64,000 bases of DNA from Parelaphostrongylus tenuis (Eukaryota > Nematoda > Chromadorea > Rhabditida > Metastrongylidae). The translations under genes were made by a program, and so were the position numbers. Shown one piece after another: positions 1 through 11,440 of this stretch (positions within the stretch are counted from its first letter, which is position 1; every line of letters starts with the position of its first letter). Location of the stretch: positions 1-64,000 of the forward strand of contig JAHQIW010000777.1 in NCBI GenBank assembly GCA_019055375.1. The letters are read 5' to 3'. The notes beneath the pieces were generated by a model that saw only the letters and a program-made list of their open reading frames with translations, searched no databases and had not been told where the DNA came from.

Positions 1-2000
1 CCACACGGGGCAGCTTGGAGAGTATAGGGACGGCGGAAAAAGCAGGTTTCACATTGGGGGGGGGCGAAAGAGGAAATCTTTGCGGGAGGGAAAGGGCGAT
101 CTGGGGAAACGTTGTGAAGCAAAGTGGGGGGATGAACTCGTTTTGTTTGTTGGTGGAAGGAACACGTTGAAAGGTATGAATGGTGGATTGAAGGAAAGCA
201 TCCGCGCATGCTGAATGCATTGTGTAATTCAACGACATGGTTCAGGCGTTAATGTTATGATTAACTATTAGGTATAGTGATGTGTGGCGCCCAGTGGTGT
301 TTTGTGTGAAAACTGAAAGGGTACGTGGGAAGTGAACATTGTAGATGTTGGGTTGTTTTATGAACGAATGAAAGCGTTGGGAGCAGAGTTGCGCTGGCGA
401 CTTGGCGGGGAGGGTGTGCCGTGGGGAATGCCAGCTAGTAGTGCGGTTGCGGCGCGACCTTTTGGGGGGGCAATGAGACGTGTGGATGAATGAAGGGAGG
501 GGGAAGCGGGGAGGGGCGGAAGGGGTGGGCTCGGTCCTTGGGGGGGAGCGCTTGAAGGGGGAATTGGGAAAAGAGAGCAAGGGAAAGGTGTGGGAAAACG
601 GGAGGGTGGGGGGAAAACGGAGAAAAAAGGGCGAAGGGGGGGGCTTAGGGGAGCGCTGGGCCTCTTTTTTGGGGGCAGGGCGGGAAGGTCGGGTTAGACG
701 CTCTTATCTTGGGGAAGGGGAGAAATGCGAATAGGAAAGTTATACGGTGATGGGTAGTAAAGCCCTCTCATCAATGAGTTATTTGATGGAATGGTGAGTT
801 TTATTGGGCTTTGGGAGGGACAAGGGGGAACCGTTGATTGGGGGAGTTGAATGGAATGTGGGTCGATGGGAAAGTTTGATGATATTTTGAATTGGCAATG
901 GAGTGGAAATTGGAGATGATTTGCGAAGGAGCATATGGAAAGGCGATCGAAAAAAACTGTTGTTGGAATGCGCCATGTGTGTGAGATAATGGATTCTGTT
1001 GGCAAAATGCGACATCGTCTGAATTTTGGTTGGAGGGGGATGGTGCGGATACGAGTGGGGAGCTATGAAGAATGCGCAGCGCCATTCGAATGGTAGGAAC
1101 AGGAACAAGAACAACAAACCGGACCAAAGAACATAGGGAGGAACAGGGACAAACAAAAGAACATGGCTGAGGAACTATCAGGAAGCAAAAACAGGGCAGA
1201 GTAGGAACGGAATGGTAGGAGGGAATAGGTGTAGGGAAAGCAGGGAATGAATGGTTTAGGAAGGTGTTAGGAAACAGTATGTTCGAGATGAGAGCATGCC
1301 AGGGTCAGGTTGTACTGTTGTGAGTAATGAATGGGACTGGGATGAGAAGTGATTGATAAACGTTGATGAATTTTGAAGAAATGGATTGATGGGATGGATG
1401 AAGGTGAGGTTGGGTGATGAAAGCATGTCGATAAATGGTAGTGAAAAAAGTGTGTCAGAGGGGAGGAACAGGACAGGAGAAATAATACATGAATACGTAC
1501 AATTCGAATGCATTATTAAATGAACAAGAGTTAGTTTAATATGGTGGGTGTGTTGTGTTTTGATTAGTGCAGAGGGTGAAGTGAAAGTGTAGGTTAGTAC
1601 GGAATTTGAGGGGGCGGAGGAGGGGAAAACGTGGTGATCGAAGCAGAGGGCGTTGTGAACAAGGCAGAGGGATATTTGCTGTGTGGGGCATTGAGACAAG
1701 CCAGTCGATGTGGGTTAAGCATGATGTGGTAGGTTAGCAGCGAAAATAAAGGAAACAGGACAAGGATAAGGAGACGTATTCCGGGTAGTGTCCTAGGCTA
1801 GAGGAGTAACAGGAATACAACGACTGGGACAGCTTAGAGTGGGAGAACAGTTATTTTTTTTTTCCATTGAATAGCGCAGGATTCCCGGAAATTACCTAGT
1901 ATATGGGGTCTAAGGGAACACAGGAACGAGGAAGGTGTACGGATTAGGAATAAACAGGACCCCCAAAAGGAAAGGTACCCCCCCCCCCCAAAAGATACAT
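1..2000. other. G/A-rich, cytosine-poor low-complexity region
   Basis: The + strand is strikingly rich in G and A and poor in C for about 2 kb, with many runs of three to nine G between positions 480 and 710. Open frames here look artefactual: they are rich in G, R, K and E on one strand and P, S, H and F on the other. I see no protein family, splice pattern or tandem unit. Several G-runs lie close enough to form G-quadruplexes. It could be degenerate simple repeat or poorly assembled sequence at a contig edge. Confidence 0.6.
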
Positions 2001-3169
2001 TTCGACTTCTCATGGTAGTGTTCTTCGATGGAAAGAGTTCATGGTTTTAAGTTTAGTTGGTCGTTTTATGTAGATGTTTGAAGAGCATCGAATATGGTAG
2101 GTGTTTTGGAAGGATAACAGTTGAAATTGATTGTGGAATTGGAATTTGAGTTGGGAAAAGCATCGATAATTGGTGTAGAGGAAACCAGGACCAAGCCAAA
2201 GAAACAATCGAGCTGCACACGGTATGACATACATTTCTTGACTCTAGCTGTTGTAGTGCCCACCTTTGTTTCGACTCTCTAACGGACCTCCGACGGAGGT
2301 TTTTTCCTCTTCCTCAGCGCGGTACCTCACGCTGACGTAGACGCCGCATGGCAGAAGGAAGAGAGAAGAAGAAGAGAAAGATAAGAAACCTGCTCGCTTA
2401 GGTTTGAGGGCAGCTTGAGAGCAAGGATGTTGATAAGTAAAGGATCACTTGTGGCGCCAGTTGTCGCGTTTTGGCGTTTTTTATTGAGTAGAGAAGGACG
2501 CGCAGTTGAGCTTGAAAAGTGCTGCCCGCAGTGATAAAGGGTAAGAGTTGGAGTCTAGGATAAGGTCTTTCGAATGCAGGCGTTTGAGGGAGGGAGTGGT
2601 CAATGGAGTCGATTGACAATCCCCGATGCTGACAGCGAGTTGGCTTTCAAAAGGGGTTTTGTTAAGAGTTTAGGTTGTGGTAATGTAAGGACGTTGGTTA
2701 TTTCGGCCAAGTTTCGGAGTAAAGTTTTTGAAAGGTTGACGAAGGTCGATCGCTGCTACGAATGCTATGAATGCTAGGAGTCAGATAGTGTTAGTGGAGT
2801 TTTTAAGGGTTAGGAGTATAATGGATTGCTCATGTGCTTAGGTTAAAAATTGGAGTTTTAAGTGATCGAATGCTTTAGGAGAGAGGAAGGGAGTTAGAGG
2901 TGAGGAGTGTGTTTTATATGTTGTTTTTTTTTTTGAAAAAAGGCAGGTGAATTGTAACCCCGGGCGCGGTAGTTGTTTAGTTGAAAAGGCCGATTTCCGA
3001 TATTACGTCAGTTGAGCAAGGGTTAAGCAAAGGGGTCGGATGCTTTATAGGAGTTATCATTGCTAAGGAGTGAGGGTGAGGAGTATTCCCGTGATTTACG
3101 CGCAGTAAATGTGAATAAAGAAATGAGACAAAATGAGGGAGCACAAGGATCGCACAAAAGTGTCATAGT
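2001..3169. other. No recognised gene
   Basis: Ordinary mixed-composition sequence. It holds a GC-rich patch near 2270-2400 with a short perfect hairpin followed by T residues (2286-2306), and an A/T homopolymer near 2930. No coding exon or known repeat was recognised until the RTE tail that follows. Confidence 0.4.
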
Positions 3170-3835
3170 ACGCAGTTCCCGACCTACGTCCAACGATCGA
3201 AAGTCAGAGGACGCCGTTCTACACTCCAGGATATCAAAAATAATGGCCTGGGCCGGGAAACTGTGCGGTTACAGCAACCGGAGGAGAGCACAGACCGTGG
3301 GACAGGGCGAAGGAGGACACGCCTGCTGGAGACAGGACAAGGACACGTCCGTGGACACCGGAGCCACAGTGATGGCTTTGCCGCTTCAGAGCGACTAACC
3401 GATGCTGGGTACAGACCGGGGATACGGAGACCCACCGAGGAGGAGCGTTACCGAGCGGCCTGGATATATCTGGCATATTTCCTCGGAGCCGTCTAAGGCA
3501 CGCGCGCTAAAGGAAAGAAAAGACCACTGACCCGTTTGGTCCGACTTCTTCACGAAAAAGCGATTCGCAAGAGAGATGTAGCAAGCGATTTTAGCAAACA
3601 GAGAGGAGATGTGGATGCCTCAGCTAAATCCCGTAGAGCAAGGATGGGACCCATTGGGCTACCCACATTTGGGCTACTCTTGCACGCGGATGCGCGATAG
3701 GGAAAGAAAAAAGGTAAAAAAAAAAAAAAAAAAATGGCAAAGAGTTGCTGGTAGCACGGAGTTCGAATCATCCTGGGCGACAATGGGGACGACAGGTGAT
3801 TCTCAGGCTGATGTTTTTGAAGGGAGAATCACTGC
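3170..3835 (+). mobile_element. RTE-type LINE, decayed 3' tail
   Basis: This is the C-terminal end of an RTE-class retrotransposon polyprotein, a non-LTR element that copies itself by target-primed reverse transcription. The frame shows the family's tail signature, DAVLHSRISKI then a W-A-G block, which matches the tail at 22580-22640 (DAVLHARISKIRWAGHVM). Further on, the arginine/proline-rich RPLTRL and LLHEK segments correspond to the RPPTRWSDFF region of intact RTEs but sit in other frames. A poly-A stretch at 3715-3734 interrupts it. Nothing upstream of the tail is preserved, so it is a 5'-truncated, frameshifted copy. Confidence 0.65.
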
Positions 3836-4300
3836 GGTGGTATCAATTGACATCTTGGAGCAAACTTGAAACTTTCGATGTGGAGGTTTGATAACTTCTT
3901 CTTCCATTCTGGATGAAATCGCTGCAACGCATGCACTTGATCTACTAAGAGCAACGCGCATGTTGGTGTTGTGTTGAAAATTTATCTCATCTGTTGCGAA
4001 AGAAAATGTCTAGATCTACTCCAATACCCTGATACACACGATTGCCTCTACATGCCCATCGCCCTTTGATGAATATACTATCTACTATGGGCGAAAGAGA
4101 ACTGTGTAAATTAAATGTGATTTTTTTTTAGCTTTAGCAGCCCCCTATAAAATAAAACTTTTCTCAGCAAAAATGGTTCTAGAATTAGTTACCTTATTTC
4201 GAGTGCGTTTATTAAGTACACGCTCAAATTTCAATAAATCCTTTCGTTATTATTTGAGCCAACACTTGTCATGTGGTCTGGTAAGTGCTTTTGTACCAGC

Positions 4301-4343
4301 CCGTATACACGTGTTTCGTCCTTACAGACTCGTCAGTCGGCGC
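4301..4343 (-). ncRNA. Hammerhead ribozyme, A left arm (decayed)
   Basis: Read on the - strand, the core is CUGACGA (4330-4336), stem II GUC/GAC, GAAA (4314-4317), then the palindromic stem III CAC/GUG (4308-4313) followed by UA. All conserved core bases are present. Stem I is damaged: the strand after the cleavage site starts UACGGG and the opposing strand is GCGCCGA, so only about four pairs form around a bulge. Self-cleavage is probably weak or lost. Confidence 0.65.
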
Positions 4344-4439
4344 AAAGCCCGTCGTCTTTCGATCTTTTTATTATCAGTTCTCTCGCGAGCCTGCTTTTCC
4401 TGCAGAGAGATATCGAAGATTGAAAGATGACGGTATTCT

Positions 4440-4485
4440 GCCCGACTGACGAGTCTGTGTGAGACGAAACACGTGTGTATCGGGC
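4440..4485 (+). ncRNA. Hammerhead ribozyme, A right arm
   Basis: A complete type I hammerhead. Stem I is GCCCGA (4440-4445) with UCGGGC (4480-4485). The core is CUGACGA (4446-4452), stem II GUC/GAC (4453-4455 with 4463-4465), GAAA (4466-4469), stem III CAC/GUG with a two-base GU loop (4470-4477), and UA (4478-4479). Cleavage is predicted after A4479. Of the six copies in the window this one has the most complete core and stem I. Confidence 0.8.
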
Positions 4486-4592
4486 TGTACAAGAGCCCTT
4501 ATCAGGCCATATGGCAAGTTGGCTCAAAAATGATGAAAGGATCTATTGAAAACTTGAGCGGCGGTCTTAATATAGCACTCGATATAAGGTAA

Positions 4593-6875
4593 AAACAAGG
4601 TCGAGTTTTACAAATTCGGTGAGCTTGGGTTACTTGCTAATTACACTTCAGGACAAGACGATTGATCACAATGGCCTAAAGTGTGTATACATGTGGAATG
4701 CAACTAGTTCTTCAATTGGAAATTTTTTTCCGTTTTGGAAGAGACTCCCAGATGAAACCGATTGACTCAGTTACTACAAAATTTCTTTACACTTCATATG
4801 TTGTTCGCACTTCCGAGGAGTTGTGCGCATGATAAAAATTGAAGACACGTTGCGATGTAAAATATAAATTAATTTTGAATTTTACAGTTTATAAAGTGAC
4901 TGTTTTGGAAAAGCAGGCCACTTACGGTTGTAGCCGAAGACTAAGTCTTCCGAATGATTGCTTTACACTCCTCTGAAAAAATCCCTGTTCATGTGAATGG
5001 GGCAGATTATTTATTCGTCGCCGTCTAACAAAATGAGCCTCTTATTCCATATACAGCTTATTGCAGTTGACAGAATGCCCACAAAATCTATAATCGCGTG
5101 ATGAGAGGGAGCTTTTTAGTCGCAAATCAGAGTTACATTGCACTAAAAGCATACAGAAGTTTAGAGGAAATCGAGAAGTGTAGGAGCATTACAAGAAACC
5201 CAGAATTATCTCTAGAATGGAAAATAAAGGTTATCAAACAACGAAGATGGCACTCCGTGCTGCCAATCACCCTGAGCGCGTGGATTTTTAACTGCAGACC
5301 CCGAAAGGGATAAAACAGCACTACTTAAGCTTACTCGAGACACGTTACTGAGGATTGTTTTCTGCTCCACAAATAGGATACTAAGACAGTCCTCTCACAC
5401 GGCGATTTCCGCACTCTCTTTTCAAGTCCTCTGATCGCACTAAGCTTCAATGAGCGCTTGAAATGCTACGAAAAGTTAAAGGCCCGCCTTACGACAATCT
5501 GACAACTGGACCACTGGCATTAAAGGTGTAAAGATTTGGTCAGGAAATGTAGACAACCGCTGACTATACGTACTTTTTCAATTTTTAAGCTCTCTCGTCA
5601 AAAATGTTTTTTCATCATCTGCCATTCACCAACCTGTTTGTCTCACAGCAAGTTTTGAAAAAAAACAAAGTGGTAGATCTACGTACTGTAACATAAACCT
5701 GAAAAATCAAATGATTAACGATACAGCTGAATTGTCGATTTATTGATCAGGCGGACACATCGGTCATTGACGTGGTTATCGATGCAAAAGTCATGTGTAT
5801 ACGACATCGAAAAATTTCATGTGACGAGTGGTCGATAATCTCGCGTAATTCCGGCTACTGTGGTATTCTCAGTCAGTCGCCATCCTCATGTACATCACTG
5901 TGGTCTTCGCCTGCTTCATCATGTTCATATTTTCTTTTCCTCTCAATATGTAATTTTCGTCCTTTGCACACAATGTCTTCAGGTTATATACACTTTAATT
6001 GATATTAATTTCAATTGACGGTGTTCATCTCCCATTAGAAACTTTCTTGCAGAAAACCCCTCTTTCTTTGGGACTGCGAAATAAGTTTCAGAGCTTCTCA
6101 AAAACTTGTTCTTGTTTTTTAATGGCAGAGAGAGCAGTGTATGGCAGCGGATGCTTTGCCCACACTGAGTTAAGAGAAAATAATGGCACTTTAGGTTTCT
6201 TCATGAATTAGCCGTTGGAAGTTGGGACCACAGGTTAGAAAAGGTCGTGAGTCAACAATATAGACGATTTAGCTTCTGAACGAAGAACACTCAGCTGTGT
6301 TTTTACCTTTTCGCTCCACGATCCTTCCTATTATGACACAGGAGTTGGACAAATACTAGTGTACGCAAGGGTGAAAGACTGCTCACAGCCACAGTCACGC
6401 TAACGCGGATAATTTTGTCTCTCATGTGGATTATACCACTAAGTTCATTCCATCTCTGAAAATCCGAGGAAAACATCAAAATACACGTTTTGTCATTTTT
6501 TTTACGACGAGCGTTTTTTGTTCATTGCCCGACATCTTGTAATATGTCTTACGCCCATAAATAAAGAAAGATCAACATTTTTAGGAGTGTGGTGAAATCC
6601 AATGCAACACAAAACCTGAGCTGTTACGACGTGATGATTCATCGCTAATAATGAGTGCATGTGGCGAACTGACTAGAAGTGTTTCACCAATGAAAACATG
6701 TGCTTTATTCAATGCTTAATGGGTCAACAAAGTCACAGTCTCTCCGGCATCAGCAAATTGTGCTCAACTAATTTTGAATGCTTTATTAGCATACTACATG
6801 GGCCGAGCAAGCATTAAAAATACACCTTCTCTGAAGAAGCATAATGTAAAGCAGTTATAAAGTAAATTAACTCCG
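4593..6875. other. No recognised gene
   Basis: About 2.3 kb between hammerhead element A and the PLE. I recognise no repeat family. One open stretch at 5116-5313 (+) has balanced amino acid content (a segment reads LKAYRSLEEIEKCRSITRN), but there is no convincing splice site or homology, so it is not called as a gene. Confidence 0.4.
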
Positions 6876-7439
6876 CGATTTTCCTTGGCTTCAGCAAACA
6901 CGAGATTTTTAATACAAGTTTATTTTGTGCAATGGTAGTATTATAGAGATCGTATACGTAGCTATCGTATCGGCATTCTTGCCTTCTTCGGAGCCTGACC
7001 TGAAAGAGTCTGACTGATCTGCATCAATTTAGTCAAACAGTTCCACAACCGAAACAGAAAGGAAAGGAAAGAGAAAAAAGAAAAAAATATTCAAGCAATT
7101 TTGAATCGTTAAATAATCAGCTAGATTTGACTCACATTTTCCGTTTGTTATGGTGTCCACCATATATGTAGACCAAGCCGCACTGAGTCTTACCATGGAC
7201 GAGGTGTGTGCCTGACTCAGACCGTAAGCTCGATCCACGATATGGAGCGAATCATGAGTGATTATGAGCGCTCATCTTTGCGATCATATCGGTGGTTTTT
7301 TGAAACGGATTCATTAACCACATCAGGGACTTTGCGCGCTATGGGTCACAAACGTTCTGGCGTAAGGATATTTACTTTTACATCACAAATCAACTCCCTC
7401 ATGTATCTGTGGCCCCGTGCGTACCTAGTGCGGTATTTG

Positions 7440-7640
7440 GTCTAGAATTACGTTTATCGGCTAGGTGTTCTTTTATAGACATATGAGTGGCCCTACGCGT
7501 TCGGCCAATGTACTTGCTGTCGCACGCCCTGCAACGAATCTGTTCGAGTAATCTGTGCCCTTACTCATGCAGTCACCGTCTTTACCGTTAGGACAAATTA
7601 TGCACTTTTTTGTTGTACATAGGCGATCGTACAAGCGATT
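7440..7640 (-). pseudogene. PLE GIY-YIG endonuclease fragment
   Basis: On the - strand this encodes CIICPNGKDGDCMSKG, the cysteine-rich lead-in typical of PLE nucleases. After a frameshift it continues CRACDSKYIG, which holds the YIG half of the active-site motif, and EHLADKRNSRPNTALGTH. In intact PLEs this nuclease nicks target DNA to prime reverse transcription. The frameshift between the two halves and stops downstream make it inactive. It is homologous to the + strand copy at 10690-11100. Confidence 0.7.
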
Positions 7641-8061
7641 GCGGAGTAGTCGGACGCCTCAAGATGTTTTCGGCGGTATCTCAATCATCGTAACCGATTC
7701 ATCCAAGCCTGCCCTTTTCAAACCACCGTCCAATGGCTATACATATTTTCATTTGTAAAAAAGGAAAGCACAAACGGGACCTTATTTTCAGCGGAGTTAT
7801 TTTTGTGGGGCACGTGATTTTCTCTAAACTTATCCCGGTGGACCACATTTTCGATAGCCATTCTGAATGGCTATTTGCGGAGCCATTCTACGGATTCCAC
7901 CTTTTGTTCTCTCTTGCTACACACGTAGGCAGCTGTACGGAAAATGTTTTTTATGAGCTCCTTTTTGAACGTGAGGGGTTAGATAAGAGATAGTGAACCA
8001 AAATGTTTTTGTTTGCTTGGCTTTGGATACCATACGTTAATGTAACCGCATTCAGATAGTT

Positions 8062-9120
8062 TTACTCGAAAGTTAGAAAAGGGAGCCAATTTTGAGGAGT
8101 CTCACGGGTGAATCTTATGTACTCTGACTGTTCGTTCATCAATTCAAGAAATCTGTCCATCTCTTCTTGTATGGAACAGATAACAAAGCAGTCAATGTAT
8201 CTACAGTAGAGTATTTGCTTGAGACTTATTACGGGAGCTGCCACGTTAGACATGAAAGCAATAGCAAGAACCGGTCCCAGTCGCTGAACCCTTGGCCTGT
8301 CTTTTTTTTCGCGAAATAATTTCCAGACCATCTGAAGATCGAACAATTTAGACGCTCCTTTAGGAGAACCATCAGCTGTTCAATAGACAAGTCAAACATG
8401 TTTAGTACTCATTGCTGCTGAATGAGGTGTTTTGCGAACGGCTTGTAATGCGGAGTCCATTAGATAAGCTCATATAAAAAGGCGCTAACGTCGAAAGACT
8501 CCTTTGCGTACGAGCTATTTGGACGCCCGTTCCTTAGGTGATCCAAGATGATTTGAGCATCAGTGAGGTGGACTGGATTGTGTCTTAACAACTTGTATAT
8601 TATTGGAACAAGAAAACCTCCTATTCTACTCGTAGGTTCGCATACACAACTAATGATGGGTCTGACCTTGAATATTGACAGATCCTTAGTAATAAGATCA
8701 TCATCACGCACTAACTTATGGGTTTTTATGGGCAAATATAAGGCAGGACACGTTGGTAAGTCAACTTTTGAATAAGAAATAATAGGTGATTTCAGATCAG
8801 CCGCTTTTTGCTACTCTAAGCCACTCATCATTTAAAGTTTGGTATTGCTTTATAAATTTTGTGAAGACGGTCGATAGTGTGTGACATAATTAAGATATTT
8901 TTTCGCTATATCAATATCTAAGTGATGAGGAATTACCACAAACTCCCCACTTTTATCACTAACGAAAAGTCCAATGTTTTTGGATTTTATCAAGTCCCGA
9001 ACCTTCCGCATTCCATGTTTTTGTAGTTCTGTAAGGTTGAAGCGGAACTTCCTCTGGCGATAGTGATTGAGTTCTTTGAAGGTATCGTTCGCAAATATCC
9101 GAAATTTCGTATTTATTTCA
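8062..9120 (-). pseudogene. PLE reverse transcriptase, copy 1 fragments
   Basis: Two long open segments (8735-8460 and 8346-8062) carry the PLE reverse transcriptase. The first has KVRPIISCVCEPTSR and FDVSAFLYELI, matching RT motifs 2 and 3. The second has LAIAFMSNVAAPVISL and then RYIDCFVICS, matching motifs 4 and 5. The catalytic box reads YID-C, where a second aspartate is expected (YIDD). The N-terminal part lies at about 9120-8770. Frameshifts separate the pieces. The same YID-C change occurs in both + strand copies. Confidence 0.75.
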
Positions 9121-9374
9121 TTGTTAGGGTCTTACTGTATATATAATTGTTGTGGAAATGGTGGTGACAATAATGCCCTTGCTTGTTGTTGTTAACTCTT
9201 ATTATGTTCTTCATCGTTAGTTTTTTTTACGGAGTCTGTCTTGAAGCTTTTGGAAACTGCACGCGACGTGCGCAAGACTACCTCAGAAATTGGCTAAGAC
9301 TGTAAAAAACTGAGACTCAATTCTAATACCTAACAAGCACTGCCAGACATAGCACTTTTTATACGAACGTGTCG

Positions 9375-9890
9375 AATGACTCTGCAGTACAAGCCATTCG
9401 CGAGTTCCTCATTCAGCAGCAAGGAGCAATAAACCTGCAGGGCTTGTCTATCCAACACCTGATGATTTTACTGAAGGAGTGCTTAAGTTGCTCGGTCTTT
9501 AGATGGTCTGGAAACTACTTCGCATAAAAGAGAGGGTTGGTAATGGGTCAGCAATTGGCACTGGTCCTTGCTATTGCTTTCATGTCCAAATTGGAAGCCC
9601 CCGTAATTAGTCTCAAGAAAATACTCTGCATTGATTGTTTTGTTATCTGTTCCACAAAAGAGATGGACAGATGTTCTGAGTCGCTAAACGAACAGTCAGA
9701 GTACATAGGATTCACCTGCGAGACTCCTGAAAAAATTGGTTTCTCTTCCTTAACGTCCAAGTAAAACTATCTGCACTCGACTACATCACTAAGTGGTACC
9801 GAAAGCCAAGGTACAAAAATATTCTGGTTCATTACCTCTCATCTCACCTTCCATATACAGAAAAGGCGCTCATAAAGAGTAACTCCGCCT
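9375..9890 (+). mobile_element. Penelope-like element, copy 2 (partial)
   Basis: About 515 bp covering only the C-terminal reverse transcriptase. The open segment 9537-9764 encodes LALVLAIAFMSKLEAPVISL, then CIDCFVICS (YIDD box altered to CID-C) and EQSEYIGFTCETPE. It starts at a boundary that repeats 505 bp later, where copy 3 starts, so copies 2 and 3 look like a partial tandem array. The copy is truncated on both sides and frameshifted. Confidence 0.75.
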
Positions 9891-11440
9891 TACAAGCCCT
9901 TCGCGAGCTCCTCATTCAACAGCAAGGAGTAATAAACATGTTCGGCTTGTCTAAGGCTCCTAAAGGAGCGGCTCCTAAGAAACGCCTAAATTGTTCGATC
10001 TTCAGATGGTCTGGAAATTATCTCGCGCAAAAAAGAGACTTGGCCAAGGGTCCAGCGACTTGGACCAGTTCTTGCTATTGCTTTTATGTCAAACGTGGAA
10101 GCTCCCGTCATTACTCTCAAGAAAATACTCTACTGTAGATATATTGACTGCTTTGTTATCTGTTCCATACAAGAAGAGATGGACAGATGCTTTGAATTGA
10201 TGAACGAACAGTCAGAGTACATAAGATTCACCCGTGAGACTCCTCAAAATTTGGCTCCCTTTTCTTAACTTCCAAGTAAAGCTGTCTGCATGCGGCTACA
10301 TTACCAAGTGGTATCCAAAGCCAAGCAACAAAAATATTTTTGGTTCAATATCTCTTATCTCACCCCTCACGTGTAAAAAAGGCGCTCAAAAAAAATTTTC
10401 CGTACACCTGCCTATGTGTACAGTTGGAGAGAGCAGAAGGTGGAATCCGTAGAATTGGCTCGGCAAATAGCCATTTAGAATGGCTATAAAAATGTAGTAA
10501 GCCGGGATAAGTTTAGAGGAAATCACGTGCCCCTCAACAAAACTTCACTGAAAATGAGAACCTGTTTGTGCATCCCTTTTTTTACAAATGAAAGAAGTAT
10601 AGCTAGTAGACGGTGTTACAAAAGGGCAGGCTTGGATGAATTGGCTGCAACGATTGAGATACCGCCGAATAATCTTAAGTGCCAGCTAATCCTCAATCGC
10701 TTGTACGATCGTCTTTGTACAATAAAAAAGTGCATAATTTGTCTTAACGGTAAGGACAGTGACTGCATTAGTAATGGTGCAGATTACTCGATCTCTTGCA
10801 AGGTATGCGGCAGCGAGTTCATTGGCGAAACGGGTAGGCCACTCTATGTCTATAAAAGAACACCTAGCCGATAAACGTAATTCTAGACCAAATACCCCAC
10901 TGGGTACGCACTGGACACAGATACATGAAGGAGATGATTTTGATGTAAAGTAAATAGCCTTGCGCAAGAACGTAAGACCTCACCGCGCAAAGTTTTTGAG
11001 GCTTTTGTGGTCCATTTCAAAAACCTCGATATGAATCGTAAAGATGAGTGCCTCGTTCAAGCGTGATTTCGCGCCATATCTTGGATCGATCTTTACGGAT
11101 CTGAGTCAGGCACACACCTCATCCATGTAGGACTCAGTGTGGCTGGTCTACATATATGGTGGATACCATAGCAACTAAACGGTGAATTAAATCTAGCTTG
11201 TTATTCTACGATGTAATTTGTCTAAATGTTTGTTTTCCTTTTTTTCTCATTTCTTCCATTTCTGCTTTGATAATGGAAGTCTTTGACTAAATTTATGTAG
11301 ATCAGTCAGACTCTTTCAGGTCAGGCTCTGAGGAAGGCAGGACGCTGAAACGATAGCCAGGGGTACGATCTCTATTGTACTACTTTGTACAAAATAAACT
11401 TATGTTAAAAGTCTCGTGTTTGCCGAAGCAAGGAAATTGG
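9885..11440 (+). mobile_element. Penelope-like element, copy 3 (5'-truncated)
   Basis: This copy holds the C-terminal RT (frames at 10086-10268 with RYIDCFVICSIQEEMD and EQSEYIRFTRETPQ), the linker, the GIY-YIG nuclease (10690-11100) and the 3' untranslated region. The 3' end at about 11300-11440 matches the - strand copy at 6880-7020. It starts at the same internal point as copy 2, so it never contained the N-terminal half. Stops and frameshifts break the frame. Confidence 0.8.
10690..11100 (+). pseudogene. PLE GIY-YIG endonuclease, copy 3
   Basis: The frame reads CIICLNGKDSDCISNGADY, then ISCKVCGSEFIGETGRPL, giving the PLE-type cysteine lead-in and a degenerate GIY-YIG pair (the second half is FIG). 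A one-base shift leads into EHLADKRNSRPNTPLGTH. Further on, FEAF and DMNRKDEC correspond to the conserved glutamate and asparagine region of the domain. Several indels inactivate it. In family members this domain makes the target nick. Confidence 0.75.

Larger units (their letters stand above)
4189..4592. mobile_element. Hammerhead element A (inverted dimer)
   Basis: A 404-bp non-coding palindromic element. The left end reads TTACCTTATTTCGAGTGC and the right end is its near reverse complement, GCACTCGATATAAGGTAA. The two arms are diverged inverted copies of one unit, each containing a hammerhead ribozyme core (antisense at about 4301-4343, sense at 4440-4485). The arms meet near 4400. There is no open reading frame. 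Elements B (17623-18271) and C (32650-33284) share the same unit. No clear target-site duplication was found, unlike in B and C. The likely class is a retrozyme-like non-autonomous retroelement, an inference from its content and size. Confidence 0.75.
6880..9340 (-). mobile_element. Penelope-like element, copy 1 (- strand, decayed)
   Basis: A nearly full-length but frameshifted PLE. Reading from 9340 downward, the N-terminal reverse transcriptase region (about 9100-8770) contains LFVSDKSGEFVVIP. It is followed by the KVRPIIS and FDVSA motifs (8735-8460), the LAIAFMS and YID motifs (8346-8062), the GIY-YIG nuclease (about 7640-7440) and a 3' untranslated region. The 3' end matches that of the + strand copy at 11300-11440, including the shared stretch before TCTCGTGTTTGC. 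PLEs encode an RT fused to a GIY-YIG endonuclease and often occur as inverted or tandem partial copies, as here. Confidence 0.8.

Noticed and set aside
2286..2306. Perfect hairpin ACCTCC-GAC-GGAGGT followed by T residues, like a bacterial terminator
   Set aside because: The surrounding sequence is eukaryotic with no bacterial gene before it, so chance is the better explanation.
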